Assembly (NCBI RefSeq): GCF_000422325.1
Contig: NZ_AULO01000012.1
Span: forward strand, 1 to 64,000
DNA length: 64,000 nucleotides
Source: Marinospirillum minutulum DSM 6287
Lineage (GTDB): Bacteria > Pseudomonadota > Gammaproteobacteria > Pseudomonadales > Halomonadaceae
Reading direction: 5' to 3'
Below are positions 44,865 to 55,969 of this stretch, in pieces; position 1 is the stretch's first letter; each line of letters begins with the position of its first letter. Position numbers and translations under genes: made by a program. Below the pieces are notes generated by a model, which saw nothing but the letters and a program-made list of their open reading frames with translations, was not told the DNA's origin and ran no database searches.

Positions 44865-45752
44865 ATGAATCCGCACCTTAGAGCCGACTTGCTGCTAGTC
44901 GCAACCACCCTAATTGCAGCAGCAGGTTGGATTTTTTCTAAAGAAGCGCTGGCAGGCTTTAGCCCGCTTTTATTTATTGCACTACGCTTTTCAGGGGCAG
45001 GTTTAGTCTTAGCATTTTTCTGCTTAAAGCCACTAAAAAACTTAAATAAAATGCAGTGGGCAACAGCCTTAAAAGTAGGTGCCTTGTTTGGTTTTGCTAT
45101 GGTGTTTTGGATACTGGGTTTACAACATGCCCAGCACCTAGGTGTTGGTGCATTCTTAACCAGCTTGGGTGTGGTTATGGTTCCTTTGCTTAATTTTGCT
45201 TTGGGGGGTGAAAAACCCAGTCGCTTTGCCTTCCTTTCCTTACCTTTTGTAATTTCAGGTTTAGCAGTTTTATCTTTAGATAGTGAATTCTATTTTGGTT
45301 GGGGTGAGCTGTGTTTTTTACTCTCAGCAACCTTTTTAGCTTTTATGTTTATTTTTAATAGCCGTGCCGCAGCAGGTATTTCAGCCCTACCCTTAACCTC
45401 GATACAATTATTGGTTACAGGGCTAATAACAGGTGGGGTTTCGCTTGTTTTTGAAGAATGGAACTTTCAACACACACCAGCGATTTGGGGTTGGTTTTTT
45501 GCCAGCTTATTTTTAGCCACCAGCCTAAGATTTTTAATGCAAACCTACGCCCAAGGTTTAGCACCACCCAGCCACACCGCAATTATTATGACGTTAGAAC
45601 CAGTTTGGACAGCCTTATTAGCCAGCTTTTGGTTTAGTGAAGTGATGAGTTTTTCCCAGCTTTTAGGTTGCACACTAATATTTTTAGCTGTTTTAGTTAA
45701 TCGCCTACCTGCATTACGCTTATGGTTAAAATCTAAACGATATGCGAACTAG
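44865..45752 (+). CDS. EamA/DMT-superfamily transporter
   Basis: This 295-residue membrane protein has ten predicted helices arranged as two EamA repeats (ALRFSGAGLVLAFFCLKPL in the first, ATSLRFLMQTYAQGLAPPSHTAIIMTLEPVWTALLASFWF in the second, given as landmarks). The LEPVW/E motif late in the protein is typical of DMT metabolite exporters. It directly follows the LuxR-type regulator gene (18 bases), suggesting that the regulator controls export of some compound. The substrate is unknown. Confidence 0.88.
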   Translation: MNPHLRADLLLVATTLIAAAGWIFSKEALAGFSPLLFIALRFSGAGLVLAFFCLKPLKNLNKMQWATALKVGALFGFAMVFWILGLQHAQHLGVGAFLTSLGVVMVPLLNFALGGEKPSRFAFLSLPFVISGLAVLSLDSEFYFGWGELCFLLSATFLAFMFIFNSRAAAGISALPLTSIQLLVTGLITGGVSLVFEEWNFQHTPAIWGWFFASLFLATSLRFLMQTYAQGLAPPSHTAIIMTLEPVWTALLASFWFSEVMSFSQLLGCTLIFLAVLVNRLPALRLWLKSKRYAN

Positions 45753-45856
45753 CCTGTCGCTTCTTTGTGTTAAAACTAATCTACTAGGTACTTAACTAGC
45801 TATTGTTTAGTGGTTTACGCTAAGGTTAGAAATACAAGGAAGTTAAGGGAGAAATT

Positions 45857-48148
45857 ATGAAAGTTTGTATTCATCGTGGTAGCCAGCAAATAGGTGGTAG
45901 TTGTGTAGAGGTTGAAGCTCAGGGAAAACGACTGCTGCTTGATTTAGGTTTACCATTAGATGCTGAAGCAAACACACCTGATCAACTCCCTTTAATTTCT
46001 GGCTTAATTAACGATGATGCCTCACTGCTAGGCATTTTAATATCTCACCCTCATTTAGATCACTTCGGCTTACTAAAGCACATACGTTCAGATTTGCCTG
46101 TAGGTATGGGAGCTGCCGCACGTCGAATTTTAAAGGCTGCTGCACCCTTCTTGCCTACAGACTTGCCATTGCCCGCAGCCGGTTGGGAATACCAATCAGA
46201 AAAAACCTTTGAAATAGGCCCTTTTAGGGTTACTCCCTATTTGGTTGATCATTCTGCTTACGATGCTTATGGGCTTCTTATTGAAGCTGATGGGCAGCGC
46301 CTATTTTATTCAGGTGACTTTAGAGGGCATGGGCGTAAATCCAAACTATTTGAACGCTTTGTTAATAATCCACCACCAACAATTGATGCCTTATTAATGG
46401 AAGGTTCATCACTTGGACGCCTAGCCTTAGATCAGCACTTCCCTTGTGAGCAAACCATAGAAAAACAACTTCATCAAGCATTGCTGGCTTGTGAAGGTTT
46501 AGCTATGGTTCACACCTCAATGCAGAACATAGATCGTTTGGTTTCTATTTTTCGTGCTAGTAAAAAATCAGGGCGTAAATTAGTGCTCGATCTATATTCT
46601 GCTAACGTTCTGGCCGCTACTAATAACCCCAATCTCCCACAATCACACTGGCAAGATATAGCTTTTTTTGTACCAGGGCAGCAGCGTTATCAAATTCTTA
46701 AAAATGCATGGTTTGATCAGTTAAAATTGCACAGCAAAAACCGTATGTTTGATGAAGAACTGCTAAATAACCCCAGCAAATACACTCTACTATTTCGCCC
46801 TATGCATATTTCAACATTAAAAAATGCAACTCACCTAGATAAAGCGCTTTATGTTTACTCGCAATGGAAAGGTTATTGGGATGCAGGGAGCTACGACTAT
46901 ATTAAAGACTGGCTAGAAGCTTCAGGCATTAAGAAGGTCGATATTCATACTTCAGGCCATGCCAGCCCTGTAGATCTGAAACGTTTTGTTGAGGCAGTAA
47001 ATCCCAAGAAATTAGTACCTATCCATAGCTTTCACCCAGAGCAGTACCCTCAACTGTTTAAGCGTGTTGAAACCTATGCTGATGGCCAATGGTGGGACGT
47101 TTGCACAGATAAAAATAGAACAATAATTAACCAGCCTAAAGAAAGGAATAACACTATGTCAGATAGCTTACCAACAAGTATAAATAGCAAATATCAGCGC
47201 TCTTTAAATACTGCTTTTTTGAATGACTTAAAAGAAGGGGTATTACAGCCTTTGCTTGAACGTGTTAAACAGGATGATACCCTTATGCTGGCGCTTCGTG
47301 GTAACTACATCAATATTTATTATCGTGGAGGAGCACTATTTAAAATTGAGCAGCAAGCCAATGCTTACAATATTTCTTTTGATGCCAGCTATGAAAAAAG
47401 TGAAGCTGAACTGCCTGATTATTTAAAAGAAATACCCCGTAACTCAGATGGTAAAGAAGAGGCTTACCGACTTTTACGCTTCGTTGCACCCTTAAAAGAA
47501 GTGATGGATCGTTATTTTTCTATCCAACAAAAACCTGAAAGAGAGTTTCAGCAGCTAGTAGTTAGAGAAAATAATAGCTCAAGCATTTCTAATGAAACCG
47601 AATATTTTATTATTGATATTGAAGCAGCAGGTTTAACTGAAGAAGGTAAAAGTAGCGCAGCACGCTTTGATATGTTGGGTGTACGCTGGCTTTCTAAAGA
47701 GCGCCAAAAGGCTGCTTTAGTTCCTGTCTTAATTGAAATGAAATACGGTACAGGTGCTTTATCGGGAAGTGCAGGTATTACTAAACATAAAAAAGATGCA
47801 GACAGTCTTTTAACTAATACGCCTTTATGGAACAAAGTTATTGAAGACTTGGAAGTGCAGATTAACCAGCTAGATGAACTAGGTTTATTAACCTACAACC
47901 GCAGTACGCGTGTAGAGAAGCTAAGCATCAATCGAGAAGCTAAGCCAGAGCTGGTGTTTATGCTAGCAAACTACAATCCACGCAGCACAGCACTACAAAA
48001 TATCTTAGGTGAGTTAGCAGAAACGCATAACCCTGAGGCCTACAACCTGCTTTTTGCAACTTCTAGCTTTATGGGCTACGGACTTCACTCGGCAAATATG
48101 CGTAATTTGACCGAGTTTACTCAACTTGCCAAAGCAGCTTTGAAGTAA
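45857..48148 (+). CDS. RNase J-like beta-CASP nuclease fused to a probable PD-(D/E)XK domain
   Basis: This 763-residue protein is not part of any known hpa pathway. Residues 1-415 are a metallo-beta-lactamase/beta-CASP domain of RNase J type: H64-x-H66-x-D68-H69 (SHPHLDHFG), His132, Asp154 (YSGDFRGHG), Glu182 (LLMEGSS), His368 (HTSGHASP) and His390 (LVPIHSFHPEQ), so a two-metal active site is complete. Residues 434-763 are a separate domain I do not recognise by name. It has a core ARFDMLGVRW ... VLIEMKYG with Asp605, Glu627 and Lys629, the D-ExK pattern of PD-(D/E)XK nucleases. An ATG at codon 434 is preceded by AAAGGA and may start a shorter product. Neighbours are a transporter gene and a flavin monooxygenase gene. 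A nucleic-acid-processing or defence role is plausible but unproven. Confidence 0.85.
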   Translation: MKVCIHRGSQQIGGSCVEVEAQGKRLLLDLGLPLDAEANTPDQLPLISGLINDDASLLGILISHPHLDHFGLLKHIRSDLPVGMGAAARRILKAAAPFLPTDLPLPAAGWEYQSEKTFEIGPFRVTPYLVDHSAYDAYGLLIEADGQRLFYSGDFRGHGRKSKLFERFVNNPPPTIDALLMEGSSLGRLALDQHFPCEQTIEKQLHQALLACEGLAMVHTSMQNIDRLVSIFRASKKSGRKLVLDLYSANVLAATNNPNLPQSHWQDIAFFVPGQQRYQILKNAWFDQLKLHSKNRMFDEELLNNPSKYTLLFRPMHISTLKNATHLDKALYVYSQWKGYWDAGSYDYIKDWLEASGIKKVDIHTSGHASPVDLKRFVEAVNPKKLVPIHSFHPEQYPQLFKRVETYADGQWWDVCTDKNRTIINQPKERNNTMSDSLPTSINSKYQRSLNTAFLNDLKEGVLQPLLERVKQDDTLMLALRGNYINIYYRGGALFKIEQQANAYNISFDASYEKSEAELPDYLKEIPRNSDGKEEAYRLLRFVAPLKEVMDRYFSIQQKPEREFQQLVVRENNSSSISNETEYFIIDIEAAGLTEEGKSSAARFDMLGVRWLSKERQKAALVPVLIEMKYGTGALSGSAGITKHKKDADSLLTNTPLWNKVIEDLEVQINQLDELGLLTYNRSTRVEKLSINREAKPELVFMLANYNPRSTALQNILGELAETHNPEAYNLLFATSSFMGYGLHSANMRNLTEFTQLAKAALK
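47138..47158 (+). promoter_or_regulatory. internal ribosome binding site and ATG at domain junction
   Basis: AAAGAAAGGA followed eight bases later by ATG (47156-47158) lies in the linker between the beta-CASP and C-terminal domains, in frame with the long gene. It could make a separate protein of about 330 residues starting MSDSLPTS. It could also be a relic of two adjacent genes that lost the stop codon between them. Confidence 0.5.
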
Positions 48149-48161
48149 ATAAGACGTTATA

Positions 48162-48203
48162 AAACTCTCTCAGTAGATAGTTGGCCTATTGCTGAGGGAG
48201 TTT
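48162..48203 (+). terminator. hairpin after the beta-CASP fusion gene
   Basis: AAACTCTCTCAG and CTGAGGGAGTTT pair over twelve positions with one G-U pair and an 18-base loop. It follows the stop by 13 bases. The T tract is short, so termination may be partial. Confidence 0.6.
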
Positions 48204-48308
48204 AATAGCTAAAAATTTGCTAATTAAGTCCCCATTTATAGGTGACAAACTTTTCTTGCTTACCCTCTAGACTCTAGTGCATCAGTTTATTGTTAAGAGG
48301 ATTAGGAA

Positions 48309-50240
48309 ATGCAGTTTCACCTGAATGGTTTTAAGCCGGGTAATTATCAAATTCCAGACGCAGCTCGAAAGCCTGCGCCTATCCCACCGATTAAAGACCT
48401 ACCCAAAGAAGTGGATGTGTTAATTGTGGGTTGTGGCCCTGCAGGCTTAGCGTTAGCAAGGCAGTTGGCGGAATTTCCAGATATCTCCACCTGTATAGTG
48501 GAACAAAAAACTGGCCCTATGTTGTTTGGTCAGGCCGATGGTATTTCTTGTCGTACCATGGAAATTATGGAAGCTTTTAATAACAGCGAAATGCTAGTTA
48601 AAGAAGCCTACCAACTTCATCAGAATGCTTTTTGGGAGCCAGATAATGAGCAACCCAACCAAATAAAGCGCACCCATAAAGTAGCCGATGCCAGACTCGG
48701 GCTGTCTGAATTTACTCACTGTGTAGTGAACCAGGCACGCCTTCACGAGCTATTACTTGAGGGTATGGAAAACTCTGTCACCCAACTAGTACCCCATTAC
48801 AGCCGCCAGCTAGTTGAATTAACCGTTGACGCTAAGCTTACCCAAGATTTGAATGCCCACCCCATTACTGCAACTTTTGAAAGAAGTGATACCGAAGGCG
48901 CTGGTAAAGTAGAAACACTTAAAGCCCGTTATGTGGTGGGTACTGATGGTGCAAGAAGTGCAGTTCGTAAAGGTTTAGCAATTAACCTAGAGGGCGATTC
49001 GGCTAATAAAGCTTGGGGGGTAATGGATATTCTACTTGTCACCGACTTCCCCGATATTCGTGTAAAAAGCTTTATTCAATCCAAGCAAGATGGCGCAGTA
49101 ATGCTAGTGCCACGCGAAGGCGGTTACCTAGTTAGGCTATATGTAGAGCTAGACTTACTGGATAAAGGCCAGCGAGCGGCAGCCCTAGATTTAGATGCGC
49201 AAGCTATTATCGCCAAGGCGCAAAAAATTATGCAGCCCTACACCCTCGATGTTAAAGAAGTGGTTTGGTGGTCTATTTATGAAGTGGGACAGCGAGTTGC
49301 CGACCGTTTTGATGATACGCCAGCGGGTAATCCTGAAGGGCTAATTCCACGGGCTTTTGTTGCTGGTGATGCCTGTCATACTCATAGCCCTAAAGGTGGC
49401 TGGGGTTTAAACACCTCCTTGCCCGATACCTTTAACCTAGGTTGGAAGTTAGCCGCTGTCTTGCAAGGCAAAGCCGACCCTAAATTGCTGCAAACTTATT
49501 CATCAGAAAGACGCAAGGTTGCACAAATGTTGATAGATGCCGATAGGCAAATGTCAGCTTTAGTCGCCACCAGCCCCAGTGCAAATAAGGACGCCAGCCA
49601 AACCAAAACCAGCACTGCCGATATCGAAAAGTTTATCGCTAAACAAAACGGTTTTATTGCTGGTACTTCAATAGGTTATGACCCTTCTTTTATAGTAACC
49701 GGCTTAGAAAACCAAAGCTTGGCTAAGGGTTTTATTATAGGGCAGCGTTTTCATTCAGCTAAAGCCTTGCGCGTGGCAGACGGTAGGCCGCAGCACTTAG
49801 GGCATTTGAATAAAGCCGATGGTCGCTGGCGCATTTTTATTTTTGGCAATCAGCAAAGCCCTGTTGATAAGGCTTCTGATGCTTATAAGTTGATTAACTA
49901 CCTAGCTAACTCTGAAGATTCACCAGTCAAAAAATACACGCCTAAGGGTGCGGATATTGATTCAGTTATAGATGTTTACTCAGTTTTTCAACAGCAAGCT
50001 TTAGCCCTAGAAGAACTGCATGATTTTTTATGGCCAGCTAAAGGCAAGTTGGGTTTAAGGGATTACGAAAAAGTTTTTTATGCTGATGCAGCGAAAGATG
50101 TTTTTGAACTACGTGGCATCGACCGCAAACAAGGCTGTGTGCTAGTGGTTCGACCTGATCAGCACATTGCCAATATCTTACCTTTAAGCGCCCATAAAGC
50201 ACTAAGTGACTTTTTTGCGGAATTTATGCTTGTGCCTTAA
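48309..50240 (+). CDS. FAD-dependent aromatic monooxygenase (3-hydroxybenzoate 4-monooxygenase-like)
   Basis: This 643-residue class A flavoprotein monooxygenase has the dinucleotide fold near residue 35 (VDVLIVGCGPAGLALARQL), the DG motif GTDGARSAVRKGL, the second FAD motif AFVAGDACHTHSPKGGWGLNTSLPDTFNLGWKLAAVL (landmarks), and a C-terminal thioredoxin-like domain (about 460-640) with the ending CVLVVRPDQHIANILPL. This is the phenol 2-monooxygenase/MobA architecture, and it best fits 3-hydroxybenzoate 4-monooxygenase. In this location a 3-hydroxyphenylacetate-type substrate, giving homoprotocatechuate, is an alternative. It appears monocistronic. Confidence 0.88.
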   Translation: MQFHLNGFKPGNYQIPDAARKPAPIPPIKDLPKEVDVLIVGCGPAGLALARQLAEFPDISTCIVEQKTGPMLFGQADGISCRTMEIMEAFNNSEMLVKEAYQLHQNAFWEPDNEQPNQIKRTHKVADARLGLSEFTHCVVNQARLHELLLEGMENSVTQLVPHYSRQLVELTVDAKLTQDLNAHPITATFERSDTEGAGKVETLKARYVVGTDGARSAVRKGLAINLEGDSANKAWGVMDILLVTDFPDIRVKSFIQSKQDGAVMLVPREGGYLVRLYVELDLLDKGQRAAALDLDAQAIIAKAQKIMQPYTLDVKEVVWWSIYEVGQRVADRFDDTPAGNPEGLIPRAFVAGDACHTHSPKGGWGLNTSLPDTFNLGWKLAAVLQGKADPKLLQTYSSERRKVAQMLIDADRQMSALVATSPSANKDASQTKTSTADIEKFIAKQNGFIAGTSIGYDPSFIVTGLENQSLAKGFIIGQRFHSAKALRVADGRPQHLGHLNKADGRWRIFIFGNQQSPVDKASDAYKLINYLANSEDSPVKKYTPKGADIDSVIDVYSVFQQQALALEELHDFLWPAKGKLGLRDYEKVFYADAAKDVFELRGIDRKQGCVLVVRPDQHIANILPLSAHKALSDFFAEFMLVP

Positions 50241-50477
50241 GTGTAAAGTGCAATTAAAAAGTTAAGCGACAACTCAAGCCAGCCTACCTCTAAAAAATAC
50301 CTTGAACGTCATTTTTAAAATAAGGGTTTTAAGGGAGGGGGCTGGTTTAATTTTTTCTATATTTTGATTGTGTGCAAACTGAATAACAGCCAGCAATGAC
50401 CTTTGCGGCTATCTAGGTTAAAATCTTGCTCCTAACTTTTATCAACACCAGCTTAGCCAACCATTATTAAGGCCGCC

Positions 50478-52663
<2,186 letters not shown>

Positions 52664-52718
52664 TGACCATAAACTAAGAAACTAAAAATAAACACCCCCA
52701 CAACCCTAGGAGCATTTT

Positions 52719-53048
52719 ATGGACTTTTTTATCTCTGCAGCTTACGCCGAAGGCGGTAGTGCTAGCCCCATTTCTAGCATAGTAATGCTAGTTGGTTTTG
52801 TTGCTATTTTTTACTTTATGCTTATTCGTCCTCAGCAAAAGCGCGCCAAAGAACACAAAAACCTATTAGCAGATATCGCTAAGGGTGACGAAGTATCTTT
52901 AGCAGGCGGTATGCTTGGCCGTGTAACTAAAGTTACCGATGAGTTTCTAGTGCTAGAAATTGCCAACGAAGTATCAATTAAAGTACAAAAAGCTGCAGTT
53001 ACTGCTGTGTTGCCTAAAGGCACTTTAAAAGCAGTGGATGCTGAATAA
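52719..53048 (+). CDS. yajC: Sec translocon accessory protein YajC
   Basis: This 109-residue protein has one membrane helix (about 18-38, SIVMLVGFVAIFYFMLIRPQQKR) followed by the YajC cytosolic domain (LLADIAKGDEVSLAGGMLGRV, VSIKVQKAAVTAVLPKGTL). It associates with SecDF. It lies in its usual place before secD, with an AGGAG site upstream. Confidence 0.96.
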   Translation: MDFFISAAYAEGGSASPISSIVMLVGFVAIFYFMLIRPQQKRAKEHKNLLADIAKGDEVSLAGGMLGRVTKVTDEFLVLEIANEVSIKVQKAAVTAVLPKGTLKAVDAE

Positions 53049-53084
53049 TCCAAACAACTTTTCTCCGACCAAATTAAGGCTGCC

Positions 53085-54929
53085 ATGCTGAACCGTTATC
53101 CACTCTGGAAAAACCTGCTGATACTGCTGGTGATCTGCATAGGGGCAATTTATGCCCTGCCTAACCTCTACCCAGAAGACCCTGCTGTGCAAATTTCTGG
53201 TACACGAGGTTCAATTGAAATCACCAACACTGATTTAGAACGTGCTCAAAAAGCACTAGAACAGGCTGGCATTAATGTTCTACAGGCCAGTTTAGAAGGT
53301 AACAGTGGGTTAATCCGCTTGTTAGCAGATGATCAGCAACTGGCAGCCCGTGAAGTCATTCAACAGTCTTTAGGTGAAAAGTACGTTGTTGCCTTATCTC
53401 AGGCAGCAACAACACCCGATTGGTTAGTTAATCTAGGTGCACGTAGCGTTAATTTGGGTTTGGATTTACGTGGTGGTGTCCACTTCCTTATGGAAGTGGA
53501 TATGGACGCAGCAGTTAAACAGCAGTTAGAAGTAACTGCGAGCGAAATTCGCGCCACCCTACGCAAAGAAAGGCTGCGTTTTCGTAAAGTCAGTGTAGAA
53601 AAAGGCCAAATAGAAGTATTGCTTGGCAGTGCAGACGACTTTGAAAAGGCGCGTCGCCTGTTACAGGTTGATCGCCTAGATTACACCTTTACCGAAGGTG
53701 ATTCCGGCTTGCTGCTAATCGCTATGAACGAGCAAGCAATTAGAAATTTAGAAGACTATGCAGTCGATCAAAACTTAACCACCTTGCGTAATCGTGTAAA
53801 CGAGCTGGGTGTAGCAGAGCCACTCGTTCAACGCTCTGGCCGTAACCGAATCGTAGTAGAGTTGCCCGGTGTACAAGACACAGCAGCAGCCAAGCGTATT
53901 TTAGGCGCAACCGCTAACCTAGAATTTCGCTTAGAAGCCAATCGCAATGCAGAAGTGTTTGATACCGAAACTTTTAGTTTTCGTGACCAGCCTAATCGAA
54001 CAGCAGTGTTAGAAAGAGACATAATTACCACAGGTAACAATGTTGCTAATGCAAGCGTTGGCTTTGATGAAAACAACAAGCCCCAAGTGAATATTCGCTT
54101 AAATGGTCAGGGTGGCCGTTTTATGTCGGATGCGACTAAAAATAATGTAGGTCGTAGCATGGCAGTCTTGTTCATTGAACATAAAACACGCACTCGCTTC
54201 GTTGAGCAAGATGGCGAACGTGTTGAAGTACGTGAACCTTATACTGAGCAAGGCATTATTTCTTTAGCCACTATTCAAAGCCAGCTAGGTGCAAGCTTCC
54301 GCATTACCGGTTCGGGTAGTGTGCAAGAAGCTTCTGAGCTTTCCTTATTATTAAGAGCAGGTGCTCTAGCTGCCCCCATTTACTTTGTTGAAGAACGCAC
54401 CATTGGCCCAAGCCTAGGGCAGAAAAATATTGAACAAGGCGTAACCTCCATTCAAATAGGCTTGGCATTAGTCGTTATCTTTATGCTGGCTTGGTATCGC
54501 GTGTTTGGTATTTTTGCTTGCGTTGCCCTAACAACCAACTTGGTTTTATTGGTGGCCTTATTATCTGTTTTAGGTGCAACCCTTACCCTGCCAGGTATTG
54601 CCGGTATTGTCTTAACTCTAGGTATGGCGGTGGACGCTAACGTACTAATCAATGCCCGTATTAAAGAAGAAATGTACCACCGAGGCTTAACGCCACAGAA
54701 TGCAATTCATTCAGGTTACGAAAAAGCCTTTGCAACCATTTTAGATGCCAATATCACCACCTTCTTGGTTGCAGTTATTCTCTTTTCTATCGGTACAGGG
54801 CCAGTAAAAGGTTTTGCCGTCACCCTTTCGTTAGGGCTAATAACTTCCATGTTTACTGCCATTCTAGTCACCCGCTTAATGGTGAACTGGGTTTATGGTG
54901 GTCGCCGCATCGAACGCATCTCGTTATAG
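53085..54929 (+). CDS. secD: protein translocase subunit SecD
   Basis: This 614-residue inner-membrane protein uses the proton gradient to help pull exported proteins across. It has an N-terminal helix (about 9-26), the large periplasmic P1 region with LGLDLRGGVHFLMEVD, and a C-terminal block of five helices with GMAVDANVLINARIKEE, the conserved functional Asp being in AVDANV. The length matches E. coli (615). It is 15 bases ahead of secF. Confidence 0.97.
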   Translation: MLNRYPLWKNLLILLVICIGAIYALPNLYPEDPAVQISGTRGSIEITNTDLERAQKALEQAGINVLQASLEGNSGLIRLLADDQQLAAREVIQQSLGEKYVVALSQAATTPDWLVNLGARSVNLGLDLRGGVHFLMEVDMDAAVKQQLEVTASEIRATLRKERLRFRKVSVEKGQIEVLLGSADDFEKARRLLQVDRLDYTFTEGDSGLLLIAMNEQAIRNLEDYAVDQNLTTLRNRVNELGVAEPLVQRSGRNRIVVELPGVQDTAAAKRILGATANLEFRLEANRNAEVFDTETFSFRDQPNRTAVLERDIITTGNNVANASVGFDENNKPQVNIRLNGQGGRFMSDATKNNVGRSMAVLFIEHKTRTRFVEQDGERVEVREPYTEQGIISLATIQSQLGASFRITGSGSVQEASELSLLLRAGALAAPIYFVEERTIGPSLGQKNIEQGVTSIQIGLALVVIFMLAWYRVFGIFACVALTTNLVLLVALLSVLGATLTLPGIAGIVLTLGMAVDANVLINARIKEEMYHRGLTPQNAIHSGYEKAFATILDANITTFLVAVILFSIGTGPVKGFAVTLSLGLITSMFTAILVTRLMVNWVYGGRRIERISL

Positions 54930-54943
54930 GTTAGGAGCCGAAA

Positions 54944-55888
54944 ATGACTAGTAAAATCAGTTCCAAACTATTAAATATCAACATTAACTTTATGGGTTTG
55001 CGCTTTGTTGCCTTTGGCTTGTCAGCTATTTTACTGCTGGTTTCCATTGGTTCTTTAGCCACGCAAGGTCTGCGTTTAGGCTTAGACTTTACCGGCGGCA
55101 CGCTAGTGGAGTTGCACTATGCTAGTTCGCCAAACCTAGAAGAAGTACGCAATCAGTTAGAAACAGCAGGTTATGAGCAGTTTGTAGTACAAAATTTTGG
55201 TAGTTCACACGATGTGCTGATTCGCCTTAACCAAGGCTTCTCACCCGAAGTGGGTGAGCAGGTAAGGACCTTGTTAGACTCAAAAAGTAGTGATGAAGTT
55301 AACCTAACCCGTGCAGAATTTGTCGGTGCTCAGGTAGGTGATGAATTGCGTGATCAAGGCGGCTTGGGAATGTTAGTCGCTATGTTGTGTATCATGGTGT
55401 ACGTTGCTTTTCGCTTTCAGTACAAGTTTGCCGTGGGTTCTGTGTTAGCGCTAATGCATGACGTTATTATCCTTCTAGGCTTCTTCTCAGTATTTCGTAT
55501 CGACTTTGACCTAACTGTACTGGCTGCTCTCCTAGCTGTGGTGGGTTATTCCATTAACGATACTATTGTTGTTTATGACCGTATTCGTGAAAACTTTCGC
55601 AAGGTGCGTGAAGGTACGGTGAATGAGCTAATTAACCTTTCCATTAATCAAACCCTAATTCGCACCACCATAACTTCATTAACCACCCTACTCGTCGTAG
55701 TTACTTTGTTTTTGCTAGGTGGCGAGATGATTCATAACTTCGCGCTAGCTTTAATGGTGGGCATTATCGTAGGTACTTACTCTTCAATTTATATAGCCGG
55801 TACTCTACTGTTAAGCATGAAAGTAACCCGAGAAGATTTAGCCATTCCAATTAAGGAAGGCGTGTTGGAAGAAGATGGTCGCCCCTAG
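54944..55888 (+). CDS. secF: protein translocase subunit SecF
   Basis: This 314-residue partner of SecD has six predicted membrane helices, the conserved LGLDFTGGTLVELHY near the N-terminus, and VVGYSINDTIVVYDRIRENFRK followed by NQTLIRTTITSLTTLLVV, the SecF counterpart of the SecD channel motif. TAGGAG precedes the ATG. It is last in the queA-secF string. Confidence 0.97.
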   Translation: MTSKISSKLLNININFMGLRFVAFGLSAILLLVSIGSLATQGLRLGLDFTGGTLVELHYASSPNLEEVRNQLETAGYEQFVVQNFGSSHDVLIRLNQGFSPEVGEQVRTLLDSKSSDEVNLTRAEFVGAQVGDELRDQGGLGMLVAMLCIMVYVAFRFQYKFAVGSVLALMHDVIILLGFFSVFRIDFDLTVLAALLAVVGYSINDTIVVYDRIRENFRKVREGTVNELINLSINQTLIRTTITSLTTLLVVVTLFLLGGEMIHNFALALMVGIIVGTYSSIYIAGTLLLSMKVTREDLAIPIKEGVLEEDGRP

Positions 55889-55969
55889 TAGGGTAAAACC
55901 ACCAATAAGCTGTAACACTGCTTTAAATAACAATAATCAGGTTAATTACCTAACTGGAGAAACTAACCT

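Noticed and set aside
55889-55969. TyrR box upstream of the TrpX-like gene
   Set aside because: TGTAACACTGCTTTAAA resembles the consensus on one side only; the second half is too poor to call.
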